Shown here piece by piece: positions 22,690-34,349 of a DNA stretch of 64,000 nt. Positions within the stretch are counted from its first letter, which is position 1, and every line of letters begins with the position of its first letter. The notes beneath the pieces were generated by a model. That model did no database searches and was not told the origin of the DNA. It saw nothing but the letters and a program-made list of their open reading frames with translations. The DNA comes from Girardinichthys multiradiatus. Taxonomy: Eukaryota; Chordata; Actinopteri; Cyprinodontiformes; Goodeidae. The translations under genes and the position numbers were made by a program. The stretch lies in NCBI RefSeq assembly GCF_021462225.1, contig NC_061797.1:3713001-3777000 (forward strand), written 5' to 3'.

Positions 22690-24294
22690 CAGGTCCTTCT
22701 CAAAATATTAGCATATTGTGATAAAGTTCATTATTTTCCATAATGTCAGGATGAAAATTTAACATTCATATATTTAAGATTCATTGCACCCTAACTGAAA
22801 TATTTCAGGTCTTTTATTGTCTTAATACGGATGATTTTGGCATACAGCTCATGAAAACCCAAAATTCCTATCTCACAAAATTAGCATATCATTAAAAGGG
22901 TCTCTAAACGAGCTATGAACCTAATCATCTGAATCAACGAGTTAACTCTAAACACCTGCAAAAGATTCCTGAGACCTTTAAAACTCCCAGCCTGGTTCAT
23001 CACTCAAAACCCCAATCATGGGTAAGACTGCCGACCTGACTGCTGTCCAGAAGGCCACTATTGACACCCTCAAGCAAGAGGGTAAGACACAGAAAGAAAT
23101 TTCTGAACGAATAGGCTGTTCCCAGAGTGCTGTATCAAGGCACCTCAGTGGGAAGTCTGTGGGAAGGAAAAAGTGTGGCAGAAAACGCTGCACAACGAGA
23201 AGAGGTGACCGGACCCTGAGGAAGATTGTGGAGAAGGGCCGATTCCAGACCTTGGGGGACCTGCGGAAGCAGTGGACTGAGTCTGGAGTAGAAATATCCA
23301 GAGCCACCGTGCACAGGCGTGTGCAGGAAATGGGCTACAGGTACCGCATTCCCCAGGTCAAGCCACTTTTGAACCAGAAACAGCGGCAGAAGCGCCTGAC
23401 CTGGGCTACAGAGAAGCAGCACTGGACTGTTGCTCAGTGGTCCAAAGTACTTTTTTCGGATGAAAGCAAATTCTGCATGTCATTCGGAAATCAAGGTGCC
23501 AGAGTCTGGAGAAAGACTGGGGAGAAGGAAATGCCAAAATGCCAGAAGTCCAGTGTCAAGTACCCACAGTCAGTGATGGTCTGGGGTGCCGTGTCAGCTG
23601 CTGGTGTTGGTCCACTGTGTCAAGGGCAGGGTCAATGCAGCTAGCTATCAGGAGATTTTGGAGCACTTCATGCTTCCATCTGCTGAAAAGCTTTATGGAG
23701 ATGAAGATTTCATTTTTCAGCACGACCTGGCACCGGCTCACAGTGCCAAAACCACTGGTAAATGGTTTACTGACCATGGTATCACTGTGCTCAATTGGCC
23801 TGCCAACTCTCCTGACCTGAACCCCATAGAGAATCTGTGGGATATTGTGAAGAGAACGTTGAGAGACTCAAGACCCAACACTCTGGATGAGCTAAAGGCC
23901 GCTATCGAAGCATCCTGGGCCTCCATAAGACCTCAGCAGTGCCACAGGCTGATTGCCTCCATGCCACGCCGCATTGAAGCAGTCATTTCTGCAAAAGGAT
24001 TCCCGACCAAGTATTGAGTGCATAACTGTACATGATTATTTGAAGGTTGACGTTTTTTGTATTAAAAACACTTTTCTTTTATTGGTCGGATGAAATATGC
24101 TAATTTTGTGAGATAGGAATTTTGGGTTTTCATGAGCTGTATGCCACAATCATCCGTATTAAGACAATAAAAGACCTGAAATATTTCAGTTAGTGTGCAA
24201 TGAATCTAAAATATATGAATGTTAAATTTTCATCATGACATTATGGAAAATAATGAACTTTATCACAATATGCTAATATTTTGAGAAGGACCTG
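22690..24294 (+). mobile_element. Tc1-like transposon, family 1, copy A
   Basis: The element is flanked by TA on both sides (22688-22689, 24295-24296). Its inverted termini begin CAGGTCCTTCTCAAAATATT and extend about 200 bases. It has one transposase gene on the plus strand. Three more copies of the family lie at 34743, 41179 and 49346. Confidence 0.95.
23018..24017 (+). pseudogene. Tc1 transposase, frameshifted by a 5-base deletion (copy A)
   Basis: The frame opens with a normal 208-codon N-terminus: helix-turn-helix DNA-binding region with SERIGCSQSAVSRHL, then the first catalytic Asp in [10 protein letters not shown]. It then shifts after GVGPLC. The sister copies have five extra bases at that point (about 23618), and their absence throws the frame. 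The remaining 143 codons (23586-24017) contain the second Asp (FQHDLAPAH) and the Glu ([12 protein letters not shown]). Full length would be 334 residues. Not functional as is. Confidence 0.95.
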
Positions 24295-24296
24295 TA

Positions 24297-25611
24297 CAGT
24301 TGAAGTTGACCTCCAAGAAAAATGAGAAAAGCCATGGGCAGACTTCACTCACCAGTTTAACTATAAATATAAGAAAGGCAACAACTTTATACAGTGTAAA
24401 CGCTAGTTTGCCTAAAGAGATTGAACTGTCTGCATTTAAAAACTCAACACATTGAACACACACCAGCACATGGAGGTAAGTAAAAAAAAAGTTTTTTGAT
24501 CATTTTCTTGGTCAGTGGTGCATGAAATGCTAATGTTTTACTTTAATAACATTGTTACCAGATGTAATCTAAAGCTAAATATATAATCATTTGTGCTAAC
24601 CAGCTAAACATTTAAATACTGCAGGTAGGGATCAATAAGTGGACAGAATCTGGTTTATGTTCAAGAATATGTCCATGTAAACATGTAAAATAATATTTTA
24701 ACAAATAAATAAATATAAATAATATCAGTTTTATCTCTGCTTGTGATTTTAATTCGTATTGACTGAAGTTGAAAATAGAGGATCAGGCGGTAAGTTTGGA
24801 GTCAGGTATTTAAAATCATTTGATATGAGAGATGGTAGATATATTGGACAAGGGAGGCGATGAAGATCAGAACTGCCAGGTTCTGGTGAGGACAAAAACC
24901 ACAGAGAAGCCTCACAGATGTAGGGAAGGATGCAGAAGATTTGGTGTGACAGAAAAGGATGCTGAGATGGATGAGACGATCAGCTGCAGAGAACCCTAAA
25001 GTTTAATTTAGCAATTTATGTTTACCTTCCATATATTCATATTGCCATACACTGACATGTTTTATTTTTGTGTTGCATTTTTATTTATAAAGGTGCTGAT
25101 TTAATTAAACAGTTTCAGACCAATATATCTTTTTTTTTCCTTTATGAAATGCACGATAGGGACTTTCTTCTGCACATCAAAAAGTAACTAAGTAACTTTT
25201 ACTTAAAGTACAATTTTAATGAGGTACTTTTATTTGAGTAACATTTTACTCAGATAACTTCACTAGTATTTAAGTAAAATTTTATCAAAGTAACCGTACT
25301 TTTACTTGAGTACATTATGTTTGTACTCTTTCTACCTCTGAAAGCCAGATGTACTAAAGATGCTGGAGAGTTAGAAGATTATAGATGGAAGCAAAAAAGA
25401 GTCAGCTGCTACAGAGGTTACTAATACAGTAAACAATGAAGGTGTACAAATACAGTAGATTTCCAGGTTTTCTTTCCCTCTATTATGTCAGGTTCAAGTT
25501 GTATTTTGTTGAAAGGCAAGAGTTTGGGAAGAAACTTGTGTCATCAGAGACTGAATTTGAATTTCTCAGACTGAATCTGTATTTGTGTAATTTGAAATTA
25601 AATGCATTGAT
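24297..25611. other. Intergenic with a short interspersed repeat, no gene seen
   Basis: At 25180-25340 the words AAGTAACTTTTACTT, ACTTTTATTTGAGTAA and ACTTTTACTTGAGTAC recur and end CTCTTTCTACCTCTG, a repeat style common in fish genomes and partly self-complementary. No coding region is supported. Confidence 0.4.
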
Positions 25612-26910
25612 TTGAAACTGAAAATATTATTTAATATTTAATATTAATATTTTAATATTTAATCAAATAATATTATGGTCTGTTAAGAGTTGTCCGGTGA
25701 ATACCGGCCCAGTAAGGCGATGGTATTAGGACAAAATAGAAAGGTGTGAGATGAGCTCTGACATTATTGAACAGCACAACTCTGCACATATATGGAATGA
25801 ATTCACACAATTTCTTAAAATACAAGAATTTATTAACAAAAATAAGTCAACTCAAAGTCAAACATATTTCAATCAACAAACTCTTTACTATGCTAAAACA
25901 ATCCAACTAAACTACCAAGCAGAATTAAAGAATAAGGAAGACTAATGGGCTATGTACAATATAAACAAGTTGATTAAAGATGGTTGAAAATCGTGACCAA
26001 AAAGAGTGATGCAACATTACCATGCAATGTTTATGTTTGAGAACCAAGGATTATCTTGAAGAATCTGGAAGTGAAGTTAAATTAGTCTTGGAACTAACTT
26101 AGGCAATAATCAGCAAACGTTTAGACAACCATTCACAATGCAAGATCAGATAAAATATTATTTTAATAAAATAATGTTTTAAATAATGATCTGCTGAATG
26201 AAACCAACCTTCTAGTTGACCATTTCTCAACGGTGTCTAATTAGCTGCCTTTATTTATTGAAATAATATTTGAAGAAATATTATTAAGGGAGTATTTTGG
26301 AAACGAGCCAAATCTTTCTGGAGAAATGGGGCTTAATGGTGTTTGCTAAGTTATCAAATCTAGTAAATGATGTTTAGGGACTTTTATTTACTGGATTGAA
26401 GACCAAACCTTTCTGGGTAAATATTATTTAGCACCAGAATCAAACACACACCTTTAAAAATACCGTCAATAAAAGGGTTAAAATGCATAAGCGCGGACGT
26501 CGCGGTATGACCAATCTTCTGTGTTTAAAATCACCCTTTGAGTAAAGTTTGACATAACTTAAAAGCACACAAATACAGAACACAAACAGAGCACGTGTGC
26601 TGCAGATAGCCTGCTAGCACTAAGATAACCGAGTTTCACACAAACAAAACCAAACTTCATAGAATGAAAACATTAAGATCATTTCATCCTAACTGTTAAT
26701 CTGCCCAAACCTAACCTCTGACCATGGTGAGGAAATGTTGTCCAAGGGGTGAAGTTTGAAGAAACGTCCACAGTCAACAAGTGGTTAGCTCGGTAGCTTC
26801 ATGGAGGGTTGAAGGTGCGTTCGCTCTGTGAACAAAAGGGTTAGCTTCGGAGCTGTAGCTGGGCGGCCCGTCCTGTCCGCTCACCACACGGCTTAACACG
26901 GTGATGCGGT
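25612..26910 (-). mobile_element. LTR copy 3, truncated
   Basis: Its plus-strand sequence follows LTR copy 1 closely from about base 14 of that element (AT-rich TTTAATATTTAATATTAAT, then GGTCTGTTAAG) through GAACAGCACAACTCTGCACA, GAATTTATTAAC and GCACGTGTGCTGCAGATAGC. It stops at GGTGATGCGGTTT, where a poly-T tract and unrelated repeat begin, so the promoter-containing third (U3) is missing. Both genuine termini are absent or unrecognisable. Confidence 0.8.
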
Positions 26911-27757
26911 TTCTTTTTTTTTTTTTTTTCCTTTTTTTTTTCTTTTTTTTTCCGGCTAAGATCCCCCTGCTGGAGCCCGGCAATCCCCCAGCCGGCAGAC
27001 CAGGGCCCAAAGCCAGGGGCCGAGATCCAAGGGAACCCAAGCAATCCCGAGAGAGCTGAAACGCCAGCCCAGCACCAGACAATCCCCAAGACCCGACCCC
27101 CAGCCCCCTCTCCCGGCCTCCGACCACAGATGGGAAATAGCGAACGGGGGTGTGAAAAGACCCCAAGCCTGCCTCCGCCAGCTCAAATGTGGTGTTGATG
27201 CGTGTTGTTGTAGTGTGCATTTAAAAAAATGGTGGGGAAGAGGGTCCCCCCCCCCCCCCCCCCACACACTCTGAACCCTCAATGTCTACATACAATTATA
27301 CCCTTAGAAGTGAGCGCAGGCACCAGAGGTTAGGCTACTAGGATATCCTCCCTCCTGATGCCATTGAGTGCGACCACCCCCAAGACTACATGTGAATGTC
27401 ATGAAAATGTTATACGTGAGAGTGTCTAAGTTGTACAATAAAATTGGGGCACAGGCTGCCATGGGGCCGCAGAGATGGAAAACCCTTGCGGCACTCCGAT
27501 GGCGCTCCCGCACCCCAAGGACCTCCATGAGTGGTATTGTGATGGAGATGGCAGAGGGATGTGGAGGGAAGGACTGGGGGGCAAACCGCTCTCCCAGGGA
27601 TCCAGCTCCCCAGCTGACCCCAATAGGCACCCCCGTTTGCCGAGTCCCAACAAAGGAGGGAGGCATAGGCACATCTGCCGGGCAAAAAACTAGGGACAGG
27701 TAACAGGCCCCGAGAACCCACTGAAAACCGGGATCAACGTCCCCATGGTGCCCCTCC
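26911..27757. repeat. Poly-T tract and GC-rich interspersed repeat
   Basis: T-runs at 26911-26952 are followed by a GC-rich block with a run of about 17 C at 27247-27263. The block contains CCGACCACAGATGGGAAA, CTCAATGTCTACATAC and TGGGGCCGCAGAGATGG. I recognise this style as an abundant fish repeat often joined to LINE sequence. The frames reported in it by simple ORF finding have no recognisable domain. Confidence 0.5.
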
Positions 27758-28390
27758 CAGGATCTCCATTATTCTACTGGGGGACTTCAACGCCCACGTG
27801 GGAAACGACAGTGACACCTGGAGAGGCTTGATCGGGAGGAATGGCCTCCCCAATCTGAATCCGAGTGGTGCTCTGTTATTGGACTTCTGTGCTAGTCACG
27901 GATTGTCCATAATGAGCACCATGTTCAAACATAAGGGTGTCCATCAGTGCACTAGGCACTAGGACATCCTAGGCAGGAGGTCAATGATCGACTTTGTTGT
28001 CGTATCATCAGACCTTCGGCTGCATGTTTTGGACATTCGGGTGAAGAGAGGGGCTGAACTGTACAATGATCACCACCTGGTGGTGAGTTGGATACGCTAG
28101 AGGAGGAGAAAGCCAGACAGACTTGGCAGGCCCAAGCGCATAGTGAGGGTCTGCTAGGAACGTCTGGCGGAGCCCTCGGCCAGGGATGTATTCAACTTCC
28201 ACCTCCGGGAGAGCTTTGACCAGATTCCGGGGGAGGTTGGAGACATAGAGTCTGAGTGGACCATGTTCTCCGCATCTATTGTCGATGCTGCTGCCCGTAG
28301 CTGTGGCCGTAAGGTCTGCGGTGCCTGTCGCAGCGGGAATCCCAGAACCCGGTGGTGGACACCGCAGTAAGGGATGCTGGAAGTGAGGGC
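27758..28390 (+). pseudogene. LINE AP-endonuclease fragment
   Basis: The plus strand reads [19 protein letters not shown] (27770-27830), then [13 protein letters not shown], and then GRRSMIDFVVVSSDL with the endonuclease end DHHLVVSWIR at about 28066-28096. A linker follows (ERLAEPSARDVFNFHLRESF, NPRTRWWTPQ) before the sequence ends. In-frame stops (about 27960, 28098, 28156) make it dead. The RT domain is not attached here; the small RT relic at 8390 may be from the same kind of element. Confidence 0.8.
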
Positions 28391-28535
28391 TGTGTTGAAG
28401 CTGGATTGGTGCTGTGTTGTTGTGTAATTATCAGCTTTTCGGGAATGGAGCTCTCTTGTGGGGGTGTGCCCCTGTGGGGAGGGCATTTATGACATTTGTG
28501 TTTGGGGGCATGTGTTTGGTATCTGGTATCTGTTT

Positions 28536-30160
28536 CATATCCAGATGACCTTGGGGTGTATAAACCTAAACAAGTGTGCCTTCAAAATTATCCTGTTCGA
28601 CATTTCTCTGGAAGAAAACACAGTTTTTCTTCTGCATGGAGCAGCTGGCCAGCAACAGATATTATGAGAGCACAATCATTGACATTCTGACTTTTCTAGC
28701 TATCAATCATCTGCCTTTCAGAGGTGAAACTAAAGTATGACAATCAATAGGACAGACTGGTTGTGGTTGATTCTTATCTTTGTTTAAGTATACCATAGAA
28801 AAAGACCCAGAGTTGGCTAAATTAATCCCTGCTATTCCCAGGAATACAACATACATATGCCATGAGATTAAAAAAAAAGTTATAGGACTCATGAGTCAAC
28901 AGGTGAATGAGCATATTGTTAACGAAATAGGCAACTTTTTTAACACAGTTAAAGTCGATGGAACCAGAGATCCAACAGGATGTGAAAATCTCTCTATTGT
29001 ATTGTATTGTGCTTTGTTGATGACAGTTGACTACTGATAAAAGAGACTACTGATAATTGCTACAGCAGAAGCAGGTGGTGCTAAAACTTTCACATGGACA
29101 CTTATCTTGGAAATAAGAAAACCTGGCCTGACGACTGACAAAATAATCAGCCAGGTGTATGATGGAGCCTCTCTTATGTCAGGGAAACTGGGTGGGGGTC
29201 AAGCACTCCTGCAATAGGAACTTGGCGGAGAAATCCCATATGTACACCACTTTAACCACCAGCTTCACTTGGTTATAGTTCATGTCATGTCTGCTGAAAG
29301 GGCTATTGAAGATCTATTCAATGTATGCAATGTTCTGTAAAAGTTCACACAAAATCCCACTGTTGTAGACATATATCAGGGAAACACACTGAAGCGCTGA
29401 ACAGGATAACTGGCTACAGTGGAGGTTATTCTGGAATCCATTCAGGAGATTGTTGAAGTGCTGGAAAAAACAGCATCATTTCCAGCCGACACAAGGATGG
29501 AGGCAGTAGGATTGCTCTGTCCAAACCAAGGTTTAGATTTCAAGGTCTAATTGTGAGAAGATTCTGGCAATTCCTGAGCCACCTAACAGGATTCTACAGT
29601 CAGTCAGTCAGTCATTTTCTACCGCTTATTCCATAGTGGGTCGCGGGGAAGCTGGTGCCTATCTCCAGCAGTCTATGGGCAACAGGTGGGGTACACCCTG
29701 GACAGGTCCAGGATTCTACAGTCAGAAGAAATAGATCTAAAAACAGCTGTCCAGCTTGCGAATAATGCCACGGAGTGCATTTTGGCCCTGCACACAGAAG
29801 ACGTATTCATGAAGTTGTGGAGTGAGTGTGGTGGAACAGAGGCTACTGACAGTGTCAGCCACCAGAGTAAGAGAAAGTGACATGCTAGAACAAACCTAAA
29901 TGATTACGCTGAGGAGCAGACATTATGAGCACAGGAAAACCATGAGATCAAAGAACAACAAAGAATGTTTTATAGCTGCATTGTTGCTGTTGCAGGGGAA
30001 ATTGTGCACCGTTATGGAGAGGGAAAAAGCACATTGATGGAAAGTATTGCTTCTCTTAATCCAGAAAGTACTTCCTTACTAAACCCTGAAAAAATTAAAT
30101 CCCTGCTTATTCTAACAGGAACCCCCACTAAATGAAGCTGAGTTTGCTGTTGTTCAGTGT
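28536..30160 (+). pseudogene. hAT-family transposase relic (zinc-finger MYM-like)
   Basis: With several stops and shifts, the plus strand reads a TTF-type zinc-finger start (YKPKQVCLQNYPVRHFSGRK, about 28560) and a degraded catalytic core (28780-29035). The most diagnostic stretch is IISQVYDGASLMSG followed by YVHHFNHQLHLVIVH (about 29140-29285). The C-terminal dimerisation part lies at about 29700-30130. It is interrupted by a SINE tail at 29603-29710. The many stops rule out a domesticated gene. Confidence 0.75.
29603..29710 (-). mobile_element. 5'-truncated SINE tail inserted in the hAT relic
   Basis: The block is the last ~108 bases of the SINE seen at 14686-15325, read on minus from GGACCTGTCCAGGGTG to (TGAC)n. 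It is flanked by the direct repeat AGGATTCTACAGTCAG (about 29588-29603 and 29710-29725), typical of target-primed reverse transcription. Removing it rejoins the hAT sequence. Confidence 0.85.
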
Positions 30161-30978
30161 CCATTCTTTTATGTCTTTACGTTGGGTGTGTGGGATTGAG
30201 TGTTTGTATGTGTAAGCAGTATGTGTAATTGTGACTCTGTGGTCCGTCCTAATGCTGTCTGGTCCTTCTGTCAATAGCGATTTAAAACAAAAAATCCGTG
30301 GAAGAGATCCTTTGAAAACTCCTTGAGTGTCATTGATTTAAAGTAATTTAGAACAACGTTTGGCTGAGAGATAAGAAGTGAAGAGTAAAAGAATGCAAAC
30401 CAACAGAGAGCACGGGGAGAAAGCATGCGATCAAGCACAGAAGAAGCAAAAGATGATATATAGCCATAGGAAAATGTAAACAACACAGGTAGAGTGGCAA
30501 TGACTTTATGATGTCATAATCTGATTGTTAATTGTAACAATGCATTCTAAATTGCTTTTAAATGTGAACGTTAATATGTTTCTCTGTGATAGATCTGTGG
30601 CCTGTTCAATAAAATTGTTCTTTTTTAAACTCAAATCAATTTAGAAACTACTAAAAGTTGAATCAAAGTCGCGGTTTGGGAGCTGAGTAGCTTTTAGCAT
30701 GCCTAAAATTAAATAATATAATTGTATGTAACAATGTGTTGTATAAAGTTGAGCAGACAAGTAGCAAATTACAAGTAGTTTACGTCGACTGTGGTTGTTG
30801 TTCTTCCCAATATGAGTCTTCCAGTAATTACGATTTGCTTACAGACAAGAATTAGACGCCACGCAGTGCATTTGTTTTTGCTCAGTGTACGTAATGTACC
30901 CCACGTGACAGTTTAGTTACGTCGGTCCGTATTGGGCGCAGGCGCGACGCACAAGGTCGTCTCAGTAGTAGTGTAAGC
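30161..30978. other. 5' flank of uqcrfs1
   Basis: No gene. The last ~80 bases become GC-richer and hold promoter-like elements. The rest is AT-rich and unique-looking. Confidence 0.4.
30900..30950 (+). promoter_or_regulatory. Candidate uqcrfs1 core promoter
   Basis: About 30-80 bases before the start codon lie an E-box CCACGTGAC (30901), an inverted CCAAT box (ATTGG, 30931-30935) and GGCGCAGGCGCG (30935-30946), which matches 10 of 12 positions of the NRF-1 consensus. NRF-1 is a known activator of nuclear genes for respiratory-chain subunits. No TATA box is seen. Binding itself is inference. Confidence 0.45.
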
Positions 30979-33900
30979 ATGATGTCTCTAGCTGCCCGGT
31001 CAGGGGCATTTTCCCCTTACATGCAGGCTACAGCATATGCTGTAGCAGGGCCCCTGAAACCTCTGGTACCGGGTGTTATTGTAAAGGCAGAGAAGTTACT
31101 GATGGACCCAAAGAAACCGTACCTGTGCCGAGAGACACTGAGCGGTCAAAGCCCAAAGACAGGCCCTGCTGTAACAGTTAGCATCAACGGTGAGTCCTGT
31201 CATTGGCGGTGGCTTTAGCTTAGCTGGCTGGGGGCTGTCTGAATACCGCAGATGGTTGCTGTTTTGGATTCAAAAGTGTGTTTCAGGACAGAAAGTTTGT
31301 GTCGCATCAGAATAGGTTTATTACCCATTATTTATTTCTAAAGGCTTTTTTAAGTCGGAAGCCGGGTTTCCTGAGTTAGTAGATGGCTACCGGTTAGCAG
31401 TAGTGCTACAAGCACCTTTGCTTCTGGTAGAATAGCAAGGTTAGTAACTTTTCAGTTTAGCTTGATGTTGCCGAATGGGTTCTTTCTTAAATGCACAATC
31501 TATAAAGTTATGTATATTGACATGTATGCGACAGAAGATGGGAAGTTATCAGGCGATCTCATCATTGTTGTCTCAGTGATTGCTAATATTTTAAGATATG
31601 GTGTCAAAATCTCCCAACAGTTGTATTTCAAAAGGTAAGACATAAAATAATATTTTTCAAGTGAAACCACTATTGTAACTGTTACAACAGTGGCTTGTAA
31701 AAGTATTCATACCCCTTGAACTTTTCCATATTTTGTCACATTACAACCACAAACATAAATATATTTTATTGGAATTTTATGGGAAAGACCAACACAAAGT
31801 GGTATACAATTGTGAAGTGGAATGAAAATTATACATGATTTATTTTTTTTTATAAAAAAAAAATAAAAAGGGCATGATGCCAAAGTATTCAGCCCCCCTA
31901 AGTCAATACTTTGTGGAACCACCTTTTGCTGCAATTACAGCTCCAAGTCTTTTAGGGTATGTCTCTACCAGTTTTGCACATCTAGTGACTGAAATTTTTG
32001 CCCATTCTTCTTTGCAAAACAGCTCAAGCTCAGTCAGATTAGATGCAGAGCGTTAGTGAACAGCATTTCTCAGATCTTGCCACAGATTCTCAATTGGGTT
32101 TAGGTCTGGACTTTGACTGGGCCATTCTAACACATGAATATGCTTTGTTTTATACCATTCCATTGTAGTCCTGGCTTTATGTTTAGGGTCGTTGTTCTGC
32201 TGGAAGGTGAACCTCCGCCCCAGTCTAAAGACTTTAGCAGACTCCAACAGGTTTTCTTCCAAGATTGTCCTGTATTTGGCTCCATCCATCTTCCCATCAA
32301 CTCTGACCACCGTCCCTGCTGAAGAGAAGCACTCCCAGAACATGATGTTGCCACCACTATATGTGACAGTGGATGATGGTGTGTTCAGAGGGTTAGTTCT
32401 CCACCACACATAGCGTTTGGCATTTTGGCCAAAATGTTAAATTTTAGTCTCGTCTGACCAAAGCACGTTCTTCCACATGTTTGCTGTGTTCCCAACATGG
32501 CTTCTGGCAAACTGCAAATGTGACTCCTTATGGCTTTCTTTTAACAATGGCTTTCTTCTTGCCACTCTTCTATAAAGACCACATATGTGCAGTGCACAAC
32601 TAATAGTTGTCCCGTGGACAGATTCCTCCACCTGAGCTGTGGATCTCTGCAGTTCATTCAGAGTCGTTTGGGAAATCTTTTTCTAGCCAAATCCTGCTTT
32701 AAATTTCTCCACAACTTTATCTCTGACCTGTCTGGCATTTTCCTTGGACTTCATGATGCTGTTTGCTCCCCAATATTCTCGTAATCAACATCTGAGTCAT
32801 CAGAAGTGTCTTGCCTGGGCTGAGGAGACAAAGAACGACAATGTTTCTCAGTGGTCCAAGGTTCTCTTTTCAGATGAAAGTAAAGTTTCCATTTTCTTTG
32901 GAAATCAAGGTCCCAGAGTCCGGGGGAAGAGTGTAGTGGGACAGAATCTATGTTGCTTGAAGGTCCAGTGTGAAGTTTCCACAGTCAGTGATGGTTTGGG
33001 GTACCATGTTATCTGCTGGTTTTAGTCCACTGGGTTTTCTGAAGTACACAGTCAATGCAGCCACCTACCAGGAAATTCTAGAGCACTCCTTGGTTCCTTC
33101 TGCTGGCAAGCTTTATTGAGATGCTGATTTCCTGTTCCAGAAGAACTTGGTCCCGGCCCACACTGCCAAAGGTACCCACAGCTGGTTCAATGACCATGTT
33201 GTTACTGCTCTTGATTGGCCCACAAACTGAACTGACCTGAACCTCCTAGAGAATCTGTGGGATATTGTCAAGAGGAAGATGAGACACCAGACCCAGCAAT
33301 GCAGATGACCTGCAATCTGGGCTTCCCGAACACCTCAACAGAACCACAGGCTGATCGCCTCTGCGACAAAGCCAATTCACCAAAATCTGAGTTAATTAAA
33401 CATTTAATTAAAAAACATAAACTTTCCTTGGCATGTTTCAATTATTTTTTGTCATCCTTGACGGTCCATTTATTTTTTTTTATTGTGCACCCTAAAATTC
33501 TAAAGTGTGGTACTGAACAGCTGTACGAAGCACAGACATAAACAGGCAGACAGTTCTATTTATAGAAAATAATCCATCTTAATGTTTTTATTGTGAAAAG
33601 TTGTTCCACAGTTTGTTTTTTTCAGATTCTTGCAGTTGAACTTTGTGTAATTAAAGTGTTGCATCCTGTAAGGATGCTTTGTGTGTTTGCCTTTAAGGAG
33701 CAATCTTCAGTTTAACTAATGACAGATTGTTTTTGCAGGATGTGCAGGAGTCAGGTTTGCTCACACCGACATCAGAGTACCAGATTTCTCTGACTACAGG
33801 CGTTCAGAGGTGATCGACCCCCACAAGTCATCCCAGGAGAGCAGTGAATCCAGGAGAACCTTCTCTTACCTGTTTACTGGAGTTACTGCTGTAGTTGGTG

Positions 33901-34349
33901 TCTATGCTGCCAAGACAGTGGTGACTCAGTTTGTTTCCTCCATGAGTGCCTCAGCTGACGTCTTGGCTTTGTCAAAGATCGAGATCAAGCTGGGTGACAT
34001 CCCTGAAGGGAAGAACATGACCTTCAAGTGGCGAGGTAAACCGCTGTTCGTACGTCACCGCACTGAGAAGGAGATTGAAGCAGAAGCTGCCGTCAGCCTT
34101 TCAGAGCTACGAGACCCTCAGCATGACAGGGATCGGGTCCTCAACCCCAAATGGGTGATTGTACTAGGTGTGTGCACACATCTGGGCTGTGTGCCCATCG
34201 CCAACGCAGGAGATTATGGAGGTTACTACTGCCCCTGTCACGGCTCACACTATGATGCCTCTGGCCGCATCAGAAGAGGCCCTGCCCCTCTCAACCTGGA
34301 GGTCCCACACTACGAGTTTCCAGATGATGGCACAGTAATTGTTGGATAA
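30979..34349 (+). CDS. uqcrfs1: Rieske iron-sulfur subunit of mitochondrial complex III
   Basis: The protein carries electrons from ubiquinol to cytochrome c1 in the inner mitochondrial membrane. Exon 1 is 30979-31189 (donor GTGAGT) and exon 2 is 33739-34349 (acceptor TTTTTGCAG), joined in phase 1 to give 273 residues, the usual vertebrate size; two coding exons also match the human gene. An N-terminal basic presequence (about 1-78) precedes the mature start. A membrane helix lies at about 112-135 ([17 protein letters not shown]), then a flexible hinge ([12 protein letters not shown]). The 2Fe-2S ligands are in CTHLGC (Cys216, His218) and CPCHGSH (Cys235, His238); Cys221 and Cys237 form the conserved disulfide. 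All are intact. The 2.5-kb intron holds two Tc1 relics. A poly(A) signal AATAAA lies at 34675-34680. The first of two adjacent ATGs was chosen; the second would shorten it by one residue. Confidence 0.97.
31688..32785 (-). pseudogene. Tc1/mariner relic in the uqcrfs1 intron (CAGTGGCTTGTAAAAG family)
   Basis: The terminal repeat CAGTGGCTTGTAAAAGTATT starts at 31688. The transposase lies on minus from ATG at 32754 to TGA at 31903-31905, in broken frames. The N-terminus has an in-frame stop and a deletion of roughly 100 bases in the DNA-binding region. The catalytic context [19 protein letters not shown] (second Asp now Asn) and [12 protein letters not shown] is recognisable. The second terminus is lost where another Tc1 relic begins at about 32790. 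Confidence 0.85.
32790..33500 (+). pseudogene. Third Tc1/mariner relic, fused to the previous one
   Basis: On + it reads [32 protein letters not shown] (32780-33025), then with stops [15 protein letters not shown], a degenerate PAHTAK stretch and [10 protein letters not shown] near 33260. It is related to family 1 but clearly diverged. The N-terminus is missing and no terminal repeat was located on the right. Confidence 0.75.

Noticed and set aside
23135..23422. 95-109-codon frames antisense to the Tc1 transposases (also at 35620, 42056, 50243)
   Set aside because: They recur only because they shadow the transposase gene on the other strand.
26774..27721. Several overlapping GC-rich frames of 82-148 codons
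   Set aside because: They lie in an interspersed repeat with poly-T and poly-C runs, on both strands, and have no recognisable domain.
28536..30160. Domesticated hAT/ZMYM host gene
   Set aside because: Multiple in-frame stops and shifts and a SINE insertion; only decayed similarity remains.
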